This document shows positions 38,425 to 47,526 of a DNA stretch of 64,000 nucleotides, one piece after another. The notes under the pieces are model-generated. The model saw only the letters and a program-made list of their open reading frames with translations, was not told the DNA's origin and made no database searches. Each line of letters begins with the position of its first letter. Position 1 is the stretch's first letter. The translations under genes were made by a program, and so were the position numbers. The stretch is from the NCBI GenBank assembly GCA_001942185.1, contig MKJV01000033.1, forward strand, positions 1 through 64,000. Reading direction: 5' to 3'. The DNA is from Pseudonocardia sp. CNS-004 (lineage in GTDB: Bacteria; Actinomycetota; Actinomycetes; Mycobacteriales; Pseudonocardiaceae).

Positions 38425-39431
38425 GTCCAGCCTCCGTCCGACCACACGTCCTTGAGCAACAGATCCTCGCCGGGCGCCGCCCCGGCCTTGGCGAACTCCG
38501 TCGCCTCGTCCACCGCCTTCGCGGTGGCCTCCTCGATCGCGACCAGCTCCTTCTCGGCCACGCCGTCGGCGATCAGCCGGGCGCGGTACATCGGGAGCGG
38601 GTCGCGCGCGAGCCACTCCTGTACCTCCGCCTCCGGCCGGTACTTGGCCGGGTCGGCCCGGGAGTGGCCGCCGTGGCGGTAGGTCGTGGCCTCGATCAGC
38701 GACGGGCCGCCGCCCGCGCGCGCCCGGTCCAGCGCCGCCGTCGCGACCTCGTGCATCGCGTCGGGGTCGTTGCCGTCGACGATGATCTTCTCGAGCCCGT
38801 AGGCCGCGGCCCGGTCCGCCGCGGGGTGCTCGACGGCGGTCACGTCCTTGATCGCCGTGTACTCCATGTAGAGGTTGTTCTCGCACACGAAGACGACGGG
38901 CAGGTCCCAGATCTTGGCGAAGTTCAGCGCCTCGTGGAACGCGCCGATGTTGGTGGTGCCGTCGCCGAAGAACGCCACCGAGACCTCGTCGGTGCCGCGG
39001 TACTGCGCGCTCCAGGCGGAGCCGCACGCGATCGGCAGGTGCGCGCCGATGATCGCGTAGCTGCCCATCATCCCGTGCTCGACGCTGGTGAGGTGCATCG
39101 AGCCGCCCTTGCCGGCCATCAGGCCGTTCTCGCGGCCGAGCAGCTCGGCGAGCACGGGCCCCATGGGCACGCCGCGGGCGAGGGTGTGGGCGTGGCCCCG
39201 GTAGGTGGCGAAGGTGTGGTCACCGGGGCGCATCGCGACGCCGAACGCCGCGGCGATCGCCTCCTGGCCCAGCGACAGGTGGCTGGTGCCCTTGACGAGG
39301 TTCTGCAGGAACAGGTCGTAGGCCCGCTTCTCGAAGTACCGCAGCTCCACGAGGAGCCGGTACATCGCGATGCGGGTGTCGGCGGTCGGCGCCGTGTTGC
39401 TCGCCTTCGTCGACGGGCGTGCCGTGGTCAT
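38412..39431 (-). CDS. 2-oxoacid/acetoin dehydrogenase E1 alpha subunit
   Basis: Intact, 339 residues. The thiamine-diphosphate motif runs from FFGDGTTNIGAFHEALNFA to FVCENNLYMEY; VKGTSHLSLGQEAIAAAFG, RGHAHTLARG and the phosphorylation-loop-like YRHGGHSRADPAKYR are also present. No E3 gene lies nearby, so the complex must borrow a chromosomal lipoamide dehydrogenase. The ATG is at 39431, 22 bases after the M24 gene. The substrate class (pyruvate, branched-chain acid or acetoin) cannot be fixed from sequence. Confidence 0.9.
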   Translation of the reverse strand: MTTARPSTKASNTAPTADTRIAMYRLLVELRYFEKRAYDLFLQNLVKGTSHLSLGQEAIAAAFGVAMRPGDHTFATYRGHAHTLARGVPMGPVLAELLGRENGLMAGKGGSMHLTSVEHGMMGSYAIIGAHLPIACGSAWSAQYRGTDEVSVAFFGDGTTNIGAFHEALNFAKIWDLPVVFVCENNLYMEYTAIKDVTAVEHPAADRAAAYGLEKIIVDGNDPDAMHEVATAALDRARAGGGPSLIEATTYRHGGHSRADPAKYRPEAEVQEWLARDPLPMYRARLIADGVAEKELVAIEEATAKAVDEATEFAKAGAAPGEDLLLKDVWSDGGWTWRN

Positions 39432-39453
39432 CTCTCTCCCAGCGGGCGGTCGG

Positions 39454-40694
39454 TCAGTAGGGGTTCGCGACGAACAGGTCCTGCGCGGGGAACTGCGTGA
39501 GCACGCGCGGGCCGTCCTCCGTCACGACGATCTCCTCCTCGATACGGGCGGCGGAGAAGCCGTCGGACGCCGGGCAGTAGGTCTCGAGCGCGAAGACCAT
39601 CCCCGGCTTGATCTCAACCGGTTCGGTCATGCTGTTGAGGCGGCTGATGATGGGCCGCTCGTGCAGGCCGAGCCCGAGTCCGTGGCCGAACTGCAGGCCG
39701 AAGGCGGCCATCTCGTCGGCGAACCCGAACTCCTGCGCGGTCGGCCAGACCTGCGCGACCTCATCGGTGCCCACGCCCGCCTTCACCATCTCGATCGAGG
39801 CGTCCATCCACTCCCGGGCCTTGGTGTACGCGTCGCGCTGGGCCGGCGTGGAGCTGCCGACGCCGAACGTGCGGTAGTAGCAGGTCCGGTAGCCGTTGTA
39901 GCTGTGGATGATGTCGAAGAACGCCTGGTCGCCCGGACGGATCAGCCGGTCGGAGAAGTTGTGCGGGTGCGGGTTGCACCGCTCGCCCGACACGGCGTTG
40001 ATCGCCTCGACCTGGTCGGAGCCCATCTCGTAGAGCCGCTTGCTGGCCAGGGCGACGATCTCGTTCTCCCGGATCCCGGGCTTGAGCACGTCGACGATGT
40101 CCTGGTAGACGCCGTCGACCATCGCCGCGGCCTGGGACAGCAGCATGATCTCGTCGGAGGACTTGATCTCGCGGGCGTCGAGCATGAGCTGCTGGCAGTC
40201 CACGACCGTGAGGCCCTGGCGCTGCATCTCGAACAGGAACGCCGGCTCCACGATGTCGACGCCCACGGGAGCGTCGGCGAGGCCGGCGTCGGTGAGCATG
40301 CCCTTGATCTCGCGGACCGCGGACTCCATCAGACCCGAGGTCGGGCGATCGCCCCGCGCAGACCGAGCATCCCGGCGCGGCAGTCCTCCGGGCGCAGCCA
40401 CGGCGAGTAGAGCTGGTGGTGCTTGGCCGCCGAGCCGAAGTCCCACAGCACCGGGGTGGTGTCGCGGGTGAGCAGCGCGTAGCGGGTCATCTTGTCCCCG
40501 AGCGCGCCGCCGATCCAGGTCTGCGTGGTGTAGCGGATGTTGTAGAAGTCGAACAGCAGGAACGCGCCGCACTCGCTGGACTCCAGCGACTTGTGGGCCC
40601 GGTCGAGCCGGTAGCGCCGCAGCCGGTCGAAGTCGACCCGCATCTCGTAGTCGACGCCGCCGTGGCCCGGCGCGGGGAGCGGACGAGCTGTCAC
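39454..40694 (-). CDS. M24 (Xaa-Pro peptidase-like) family protein, operon A
   Basis: About 414 residues after one base repair near 40345. It has the creatinase-type N-terminal domain (GAFLLFDFYNIRYTTQTWIG, VLWDFGSAAKHHQLYSPWL) and a pita-bread catalytic domain. Of the five M24 metal ligands, Asp (FDIIHSYNGY), His (FGHGLGLGL), Glu (VFALETYCP) and Glu (ARIEEEIVV) are kept, but the second Asp is Cys (GYRTCYYRTF). The GTG start overlaps the dehydrogenase stop. So it may be a non-peptidase hydrolase or lyase such as creatinase-like or DddP-like enzymes; the paralogue at 54058 has the same change. Confidence 0.83.
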
Positions 40695-41626
40695 TTGGCG
40701 TCTCCCAGGCCGTCGTCGACCTCGACGTCCTCCGAGGTCAGGTCGATGCCCGATCGGCGGGCCTGCTCCAGCAGCAGGGTGGCGAAGTCCTCGGTGCGGT
40801 GCCCGGCACCGATCGCCGACGCCACGAGGGCCGCGGCCGCCGACGCCACCGGCATCGGGGCCTCCAGCTCACGCGCGGCGGCGAGACCGAGGTCGAAGTC
40901 CTTCTGCAGCAGCGGCATGGTGAACGTCGGGGTGAAGTCGAGGTTCACCATCGCCGGAGACTTGTAGCGGGTGAAGATCGAGCCCATCACGGAGTTGTTG
41001 AGGAACTCCAGGAAGGCCGCGCGGCTGGTGCCGCCCTTCTCCGCGAGCACCGTGATCTCGGCGAGCGACTGCGTGACGACCCCGAGGAACACGTTGTGCA
41101 GATCTTGACCAGCCGGGCGGTCTCGTCCGGGCCGACGTGTGTGACGCCCCGGCCGAGCAGCTCCAGCAGCGGCCGCGCGTCCTCGAAGGCCGCGTCCGGG
41201 CCGGACACCGCCATCGTCATGAGGCCGGCGCTGACCACCTTCGGGTTGCCGCTCACCGGGGCGGCGAGGAACTCGCAGCCCCGCTTGGCGGCGGCGGCAC
41301 GCACCTCGGCGGATGCGGCGACCGACACCGTGGAGCAGTCGATCAGCAGCGACGGCGCGACTCGGCGGTCAGCACGCCGCCGTCGCCGGTGGTGATGTCG
41401 AGCAGGTCCTTCGACGCCGACACCATGCTGAACACGACGTCACGGTCGGCGAGCTCGGCGGGGGAGTCGACGGCGGTGCCGCCGCGCTCCACGAGAGGGG
41501 CCGTCTTGGCCTTCGTCCGGTTGTAGATCGCGACGTCGTGACCGGCCTCGACGAGCCGGTCGCGAGCTGTAGACCCATCCGCCCCGCGCCGATCCAACCG
41601 ATGCGCGGGCGTTCGCTCTGCACCAT
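40691..41626 (-). CDS. 6PGDH-like NAD-dependent dehydrogenase (3-hydroxyisobutyrate dehydrogenase family)
   Basis: About 312 residues, first gene of operon A. The nucleotide-binding motif RIGWIGAGRMGLQL, then GHDVAIYNRTKAKTAPLVER, VVFSMVSASKDLLDI, the substrate region FLAAPVSGNPKVVSAGLM and MPLLQKDFDLGLAAARELEA match beta-hydroxyacid dehydrogenases. Shifts near 41568, 41358 and 41100 are each repaired by one base, the last restoring LVKICTTCSS to the helix around the catalytic Lys. The ATG is at 41626. It would interconvert a 3-hydroxy acid and a semialdehyde, feeding the aldehyde dehydrogenase. Confidence 0.8.
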
Positions 41627-41642
41627 GTTCCGATCCTTCCTG

Positions 41643-41712
41643 TGCGACCGATCGCATAGAACCTTCTATGTCAGTTGGGGCATTGTCAACGGCTGTGGTG
41701 CGACCGATCGCA
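41643..41712. promoter_or_regulatory. duplicated 14-bp operator plus 16-bp palindrome before operon A
   Basis: TGCGACCGATCGCA occurs exactly twice, at 41643-41656 and 41699-41712, centres 56 bases apart. Overlapping the first is a perfect palindrome, CATAGAACCTTCTATG (41655-41670). On the minus strand a TTGACA (-35-like) lies between the two copies. The 14-mer has a central CG, as LacI-family operators usually do, and a LacI gene is adjacent. Looping repression of operon A is likely. Confidence 0.65.
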
Positions 41713-41737
41713 CATCGCGCTACGCGCGCTCGGCACC

Positions 41738-41769
41738 GTCCTCGCAGAGCCCACGGACCCTGCGAGGAC
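41738..41769 (-). terminator. hairpin terminator after the LacI gene
   Basis: GTCCTCGCAG (41738-41747) pairs perfectly with CTGCGAGGAC (41760-41769), 12-base loop, 33 bases past the stop of the LacI gene at 41802. It separates that gene from the operon A promoter. Confidence 0.65.
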
Positions 41770-41801
41770 CACAGCGGGCGCGCGGATCGCGCCGGCGTCG
41801 G

Positions 41802-42821
41802 TCAGGTGGGCGGGGCCGTCGAGTCCCGCACCACCAGCTCGCACTGGAGGAGGAGCGTCTTCGGTGGGGTGTCCGGGGCGTCGATGCGCTCGAGCAGCAG
41901 GCGCGCCGCCTCGATGCCCAGCAGCCGGTGCGGCACGCGCACGGTGGTCAGCGCGGGGGACAGCGCGTCGGCGAAGCGCATGTCGTTGAACCCGACGACG
42001 GAGACGTCCTGCGGACAGCGCAGCTCGCGCGCCTGCACCGCGCGCATCGCTCCGAGCGCGATGAGGTCGTTGCCCGCGAGCACGGCGGTGGCGCCCTGAC
42101 GGGCGTCCATCACCTGCTGCATCGCGTCCGCGCCGCCCTGCTCCGTGTAGCCATGGCACTCGACGACCGGCGTCGCTTCCGGTGCCAGCCCGTGCTCGGC
42201 CACGGCCTCCCGGAACGCCGACGCGCGCACCGCGGCCGTCGAGACGCCGCTCGGCCCCGCGAGGTGCGCGATGTGGCGGTGGCCCAGTCCGACGAGGTGC
42301 GCGACGGCGTCCCGGACGCCCTCCCGGTCGTCGCCGGCGACGAGCGGGAACGTTCTGCTGCCCGTGCCGCGGTTGACCAGCACGACGGCGACGCCTCGGC
42401 GCTGCGCCTCGTCGAGCATCGGGTCGTGCTGTCGAGCGGTGGCGACGATCAGGCCGTCCACCTGGCGGGCCAGCAGGGCGTGGAAGTTGGCCGTCTCGCG
42501 CTCGGGGTCGTTGTCGGTGTTGACGATCAGCGCCGTGTAGCCCAGCGGCATGATCGCCTCCTCGATCCCGCGCAGGATCGGGGGGAAGAGCGGGTTCGTG
42601 AGGTCCGGGATGAGCGCGCCGATGGTGGACGAGCGGTTCGTGCGAAGCCCCCGCGCGATTGTGTTGGGCGTGTACTGGAGCCGCTGAGCGGCCTCGAGCA
42701 CCCGCGCCACTGTCTCGCGTTTCAGCAGCCCGCTGGTCGTGGGGTTCAGGGCCCGCGCCGCGGTCGAGCGATGCACGCCGGCGAGTTCGGCGACATCGGA
42801 GACCGTGGGCCGTCGGGACAC
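41802..42821 (-). CDS. LacI-family transcriptional regulator
   Basis: Intact, 339 residues from the GTG at 42821. The helix-turn-helix and hinge (PTVSDVAELAGVHRSTAARA, LKRETVARVLEAAQRLQYTP) and the periplasmic-binding-protein-like core (IGALIPDLTNPLFPPILRGI, VVGFNDMRFADALSPALTTV) are complete. The frame stays open upstream, but that part is a GntR remnant. It lies between operon A and the sugar ABC operon. It could bind the TGCGACCGATCGCA pair before operon A, the TGGAAACCTTTCCA sites, or both. Confidence 0.88.
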   Translation of the reverse strand: MSRRPTVSDVAELAGVHRSTAARALNPTTSGLLKRETVARVLEAAQRLQYTPNTIARGLRTNRSSTIGALIPDLTNPLFPPILRGIEEAIMPLGYTALIVNTDNDPERETANFHALLARQVDGLIVATARQHDPMLDEAQRRGVAVVLVNRGTGSRTFPLVAGDDREGVRDAVAHLVGLGHRHIAHLAGPSGVSTAAVRASAFREAVAEHGLAPEATPVVECHGYTEQGGADAMQQVMDARQGATAVLAGNDLIALGAMRAVQARELRCPQDVSVVGFNDMRFADALSPALTTVRVPHRLLGIEAARLLLERIDAPDTPPKTLLLQCELVVRDSTAPPT

Positions 42822-43442
42822 GTGGCAGACGATATCCGCCGCGCCGTGGCGGTGTGCAATGTCGCGGCGGCGCAGGACTGCGCGCGCATCCCGGCAGGCG
42901 CCGGCACCGTCCTCCGCGAAGCACAGGTGCTCGAGCATCACCTCGTGGTGGCGCTCGACGGCCATGTGGGCTGCGTCGACCTGGCGGTCGAGCACGGACT
43001 CGAGGATGGGTTCGTGCAGCGCGAGCTGTTCCTCCGGGTCGGCGTCCCGCAGTCAGGCCGGGACGGAGTCGGTGTTCCACCCAGTGCTTGTACTCGTAGG
43101 TGAGCCCGGCGGTGTGCACGCCCTGTTCATCGCGGTGAATACGGGTCCCGGCCGTGCGCACGATCGCGGCGTGGAGGACGGTGTCCGCGGCGATCCACTC
43201 CGAGGCAGTGCAGGCGGCGGCCCCAACCGGTCAAGGGCCGCGCGCAGGCTCGCGACCTCGGCGTCGCGGCGCCGAGCAGCGGCAACCCGCACGTAGTGGT
43301 CGATGGCGGCTCGTGCATCGTCGCTTCCGGACCGGCGGAGGTCTTCCGGCGGGTGAAGCCGCACCCCGACTGGATCGCCCAGGTGGCGGTGCATACGGCG
43401 TAGGAGGAGCAGCAGCGCGCCACCCCCGGCCGCGCCGGCCAC
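42822..43442 (-). pseudogene. GntR/FCD regulator remnant lacking its DNA-binding domain
   Basis: Three frames together give an FCD-domain-like sequence: DDARAAIDHYVRVAAARRRD, AEVASLRAALDRLG, SEWIAADTVLHAAIVRTAGT, GLTYEYKHWVEHRL and EEQLALHEPILESVLDRQVD, AAHMAVERHHEVMLEHL. I find no GntR winged helix upstream. The piece runs into the LacI start without a gap. It is probably a decayed regulator, replaced by LacI. Confidence 0.5.
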
Positions 43443-43600
43443 CTAGGCCTGAGCTCCGCCCGTCCCGTCCGTACGTCACGTCGCCGTTTTCGAACGTCGG
43501 AATGGGAACGTTTCATTACGAGACGGCCCCCGGATGGCGACCTCCTGTGGTGATCACCTGGGGATTCTCTCCTTGGTGCCGATGTCCTGCGGATCAGACC

Positions 43601-43650
43601 TTGACAGGACGCGCGGCCTACAGCAGCCTGCTGGAAACCTTTCCAAGGAG
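43601..43650 (+). promoter_or_regulatory. promoter and LacI-type operator of the sugar ABC operon
   Basis: A consensus -35 TTGACA is at 43601-43606. The palindrome TGGAAACCTTTCCA at 43632-43645 follows and touches the ribosome site AAGGAG (43645-43650), six bases before the start codon at 43656. The same 14-mer occurs at 50791. A bound repressor here would block transcription initiation and early elongation. The -10 is poor. Confidence 0.7.
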
Positions 43651-43655
43651 CGGCG

Positions 43656-44915
43656 ATGAGTCTGACGACGTGGTCGAGGCGGGGAGCCGGCGCGCTGGGA
43701 GTGTCCGTCTTCCTGCTGCTGAGTGGTTGTGCGGCGGCCGAGGTGGAGCCCGGCGGGCAGGCAGCGGGAGCGGACGGGTCGAACTGCGGCCAGATGTCCT
43801 TCACGGCCCCCGGTGGGAGCGCGGACCTCTCCCAGCTGCCCGACAAGCTACGCGAGGGCTACAGCGGGTACTTCGCACCCGTCAACACCTCGGAGTACCA
43901 GAACTTCCGGTCGTCCTCGGACGGCCCGTTCACCATCGGCTACAGCGACTCGTTCTCCGGCAACTCCTGGCGCGCCGGCGCGCTCGCGCGCCTCCAGCAG
44001 GACGTCGCCACGTACAAGCAGGCCGGTCTGACCGACAACCTCGTGGCGATGAACTCCAACCTCGACAACACCCTGCAGATCCAGCAGATCAGCGCGATGA
44101 TCAACGAGGGTGTCGACGCGATCATCGCGATCCCCAACTCGCCGACGGCGTTCAACGACGTCATCGAGCAGGCCCACCGGGCCGGCATCCCGTTCATCAC
44201 GCTGGCCTCGCACGTCACCTCGCCGTACGCGATCAACGTGGACTCCAACTACGTGCTCACCGGCGAGATGGTGGCCGGTGGGGTCGCCAAGGCGCTGGGC
44301 GGGCAGGGCAACGCGATCATCGTCGACGGCATCAACGGCGCCCCGGCCAGCGCGGCCCTGCACGCCGGGTACGAGGCGGCGTTCGCGAAGTGCCCCGGCA
44401 TCAATGTGCTCGGCTCGGTCGAGGGCCAGTGGAGCGAGGCGACGACGAAGACCGCGATGCTCCAGTTCCTCTCCACCCACCCCACCCAGGTGGACGGCGT
44501 GGTCAACGGCGGCGGCGAGACGCTGGGCGTGATGCAGGCGATGGAGCAGGTCGGCCGGCCGCTGCCGTTCATCGGTGACTCGAACCCGGACAAGGGCTCG
44601 CTCGTCGCGCTCCAGAAGAGCCTCGCCGACCGCTACGCGGCCGCGAGCTTCCCGCCCGACCAGGCCATCGACGCCGCCTTCACGGTGGCCATCGCGACCC
44701 TGCAGGGGCAGGGCCCGCGGTTCGACGCCGTCGTCGGCGGCCCGCCGCTGGTGACCGGTGCCGACGCGCTCGGATCCTGGGTGCAGCCGGACTGGTCCGA
44801 GTCCTCCAGCGACCAGGCCCCCGCGTCGCCCGGGGCGGAGTTCCTCCCCGCCGCCGACCTCGGCGCGTTCTTCACCTCGCCCCAGCCGCTGCCCCCGCTG
44901 CAGGCCGCGCCGTGA
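43656..44915 (+). CDS. sugar ABC transporter substrate-binding lipoprotein (RbsB type)
   Basis: Intact, 419 residues. Lipoprotein signal with lipobox LLLSGCA near residue 25, then the periplasmic-binding fold of the ribose family: IGYSDSFSGNSWRAGALARL, INEGVDAIIAIPNSPTAFND, NAIIVDGINGAPASAALHAG and GVVNGGGETLGVMQAMEQVG. It is longer than RbsB, with an added N-terminal segment with one Cys and a proline-rich tail. It starts the ABC operon; its TGA overlaps the ATPase GTG. The ligand is unknown: ribose-like sugar, polyol or a related carbonyl compound. Confidence 0.88.
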   Translation: MSLTTWSRRGAGALGVSVFLLLSGCAAAEVEPGGQAAGADGSNCGQMSFTAPGGSADLSQLPDKLREGYSGYFAPVNTSEYQNFRSSSDGPFTIGYSDSFSGNSWRAGALARLQQDVATYKQAGLTDNLVAMNSNLDNTLQIQQISAMINEGVDAIIAIPNSPTAFNDVIEQAHRAGIPFITLASHVTSPYAINVDSNYVLTGEMVAGGVAKALGGQGNAIIVDGINGAPASAALHAGYEAAFAKCPGINVLGSVEGQWSEATTKTAMLQFLSTHPTQVDGVVNGGGETLGVMQAMEQVGRPLPFIGDSNPDKGSLVALQKSLADRYAAASFPPDQAIDAAFTVAIATLQGQGPRFDAVVGGPPLVTGADALGSWVQPDWSESSSDQAPASPGAEFLPAADLGAFFTSPQPLPPLQAAP

Positions 44916-46518
44916 CCGGTCGTTCCGCCCCGGACGCCCCCACGAGCACCACGCTCGTGGGGCGCGTCCGGCCGGCGGCCGAGCGGCGGCCGAGTTGCTG
45001 GCCGTCCGCGGGGTGGCCAAGGCCTTCGGCCCCACGAAGGCTCTCTCCGACGCCTCGCTGGCCGTGCGGAGCGGGGAGGTCGTCGCCCTCCTCGGCGAGA
45101 ACGGCTCCGGCAAGAGCACGCTGGTGAAGGTGCTCTCCGGGGTCGTCCGGCCCGACGCGGGCGAGCTCGTCCTCGACGGCAGGCCGGTCCGGCCGGGCTC
45201 GCCCCGCGACACGCTGCGCGCCGGGATCGTGACCGTGTACCAGGAGATCCTCGTCGCGCCCGACCTCACCGTGCTCGACAATCTCTGGCTCGGCTCCGCC
45301 GCGTTCACGGAGCGCTCCGAGCGGGCGCGGCGACGGGCCCGGGCGCGCGAGGTGCTGGACGTGCTGAGCCCGGACCCGATCGCACTGGACGGGCCGGTCT
45401 CCGCGCTCGACCTGATGCAGCAGCAGGTGTGCGTGATCGCGCAGGCCCTGCTGCGCGATCCGCGCCTGCTCGTCCTCGACGAGGCGACCTCGACGCTGGA
45501 CGTCACGCTGCGGGACCGGCTCATGGCCGAGGTCCGCCGCCGCTGCGACGAGGGCGCGGCCGCGCTGTTCATCTCGCACCGCATGGACGAGGTGCTCGCC
45601 CACGCCGACCGGTTCGTCGCCCTGCGGGGCGGGGTGACCGTGGGCGAGCTGCCGCGCTCCGGCGCGGACGCGGAGACGCTCGTGCGGCTGGTCTCGGGTG
45701 AGGAGGCGACCGCGCAGCGGCGCTCCACCCGCCGGGGAGGCCACGGGCTGCAGCGGACCGTCCTCGAGGTGTCGCAGTTGCGCATCCAGCCGTCGTCGGA
45801 ACCGCTCGACGGGATCGTGCGGGCCGGGGAGATCATCGGCCTCGCCGGTCTGGAGGGCCACGGCCAGGACGAGTTCCTGCAGTGCCTGGCCGGTCTGCGC
45901 CGACCGGCGGCGGGCGAGGTGGTGCTCCGCACCGGCCCGCACGGCGCCGGGACGACGGTGCGGAACTACCGGCAGGCGGTGCGCGCCGGGATGGCCTACG
46001 TGCCCCGCAACCGCAAGACCGAGGGCATCGCGGGCGTGCTGTCCAACCTGGACAACTTCACCGCGCCCACCCTGCGCCGGGACGCCCGCCTCGGCCTGCT
46101 GGGGCGGGCCCGCCGTGCCGCGCGTTACCGGCGCTTCGCCGAGTTCGTGAACCTCACCGCGCCGCCGGGGAAGGCCGTCGTGCACCTCAGCGGCGGGAAC
46201 CAGCAGAAGGTGATCGTGTCGCGCTGGCTGGCGAGGGAGCCGTCGGTCCTGCTGCTCAACGACCCGACCCGCGGCGTCGACCTGCGCACCAAGCAGGAGC
46301 TCTACGGCGTGCTCGAACGGCTCGCCGACCAGGGCACCACGATCGTCATGCTCTCCACCGAGGTGGAGGAGCTCATCGGGCTCATGGATCGGGTGCTCGT
46401 GTTCCACGGCGGGAGCTGCGCCGCCGTGCTCGACCGCTCCGAGGCCACGCGGGAACGCCTGGTCTCGGCCTACTTCGGGCACGGGTCCGGCGCGACCGGT
46501 TCGGAGGAGGTCCGATGA
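44912..46518 (+). CDS. sugar ABC transporter ATP-binding protein (RbsA type, two domains)
   Basis: About 536 residues with two fused ATPase halves. The first has Walker A GENGSGKST and Walker B LLVLDEATSTLD but a degenerate signature (VSALDLMQQQVCVIAQALL). The second has a lost Walker A (GLEGHGQDEFL) with an intact signature (LSGGNQQKVIVSRWLA). This asymmetry is normal for RbsA-like proteins. The GTG at 44912 overlaps the receptor stop. A frameshift near 44990 is repaired by one G (ERAAELLAVRGVAKAFG). Confidence 0.87.
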
Positions 46519-47525
46519 CCGCAGCGGTGGCGGTTCCCCGGCGACGGGCCGTGGGACTGCGGATGCCCCGGTCGCCGCTCGCGGTGGTCGTCGTCGTGAC
46601 GGCCTGCCTGCTGGTGGCGAACCTGGTCGTCACGCCCGGGTTCCTCGCACCCGACAGGCTCCCGGGCACCGCGGAGCTGTTCGTCCCGCTGGCGCTGGCC
46701 GCGATGGCGAGCGTGCCGTCGATCCTGTCCGGCGGTGGCGGGCTCGACCTGTCGGTGGGACCGCTCCTGGGCATCGTCAACATCGTCGCCGTCGCCATCC
46801 TGATGCCCGCCGGGCTCGTGGCCGCGGAGGTGTCGATCCCGCTGTGCGTGCTCCTCGGTGCCGCCGTCGGCGCGATCAACGGCGCCGTCGTCGCGTTCGT
46901 GCGGCTGCAGCCCATCGTCGTCACGCTCGGCACCTACCTGGTGCTCGACGGGCTGGCGCTGGTGCTGATGCCGCAGCCGGTGGGCACCGCTCCGCCGTGG
47001 GCGGCGTGGCTGTCGGGCAGCTGGCTGGGCGGGTTCGCTCCGCGGTCCCTGCTGCTGCTGGTCGCCGGGTGCCTGCTCTGGGTGCTGGCGCGCCGGCTGG
47101 GGTTCGTGACCCTGGTGCGCGCGGTCGGCAGCGACGCGCGGGCCGCCTTCACCTCCGGCGTGCGGGTCGGCCTCGTCCGGTTCGGCGCCTACGCCCTCGG
47201 CGGCGCGCTGGCCGGGCTGGCCGGGCTGGCGCTCACCGTGCTGATCAACTCCGGGGACGCCACGGTCGGCCCGCAGTACACGCTCGCCGCTGTCGCCGCC
47301 GTCGCGCTGGGCGGCAACGCGCTGTCCGGGGGCCGCGGCGGGATCGCCGGGCCGCTGCTGGGCGCACTGACGCTGTTCCTCATCCAGAGCCTGCTGTCGG
47401 CGCTCGCGGTCTCGTCGCTGTGGATCCAGGTGGTCCACGGCTCCGTGCTGCTCGCCGCGGTGTGCATCAACTCGAGCATCGGCGCCCGCGTCGGCAGGCG
47501 CGCCGCCGCGATCCAGGGAGGCTGA
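46515..47525 (+). CDS. sugar ABC transporter permease 1 (RbsC type)
   Basis: Intact, 336 residues, BPD_transp_2 fold with about nine hydrophobic segments. GGGGLDLSVGPLLGIVNIVA and the cytoplasmic-loop region ALGGNALSGGRGGIAGPLLG are family signatures. The ATG at 46515 overlaps the ATPase stop (ATGA). It forms a heterodimer with the next gene, as the operon encodes two different permeases. Confidence 0.88.
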   Translation: MTAAVAVPRRRAVGLRMPRSPLAVVVVVTACLLVANLVVTPGFLAPDRLPGTAELFVPLALAAMASVPSILSGGGGLDLSVGPLLGIVNIVAVAILMPAGLVAAEVSIPLCVLLGAAVGAINGAVVAFVRLQPIVVTLGTYLVLDGLALVLMPQPVGTAPPWAAWLSGSWLGGFAPRSLLLLVAGCLLWVLARRLGFVTLVRAVGSDARAAFTSGVRVGLVRFGAYALGGALAGLAGLALTVLINSGDATVGPQYTLAAVAAVALGGNALSGGRGGIAGPLLGALTLFLIQSLLSALAVSSLWIQVVHGSVLLAAVCINSSIGARVGRRAAAIQGG

Positions 47526-47526
47526 C

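Noticed and set aside
43501..43519. GGGAACGTTTC as a third LacI operator upstream of the sugar ABC operon
   Set aside because: Its arms match poorly and it is not a copy of the TGGAAACCTTTCCA site. Too weak to list as a site.
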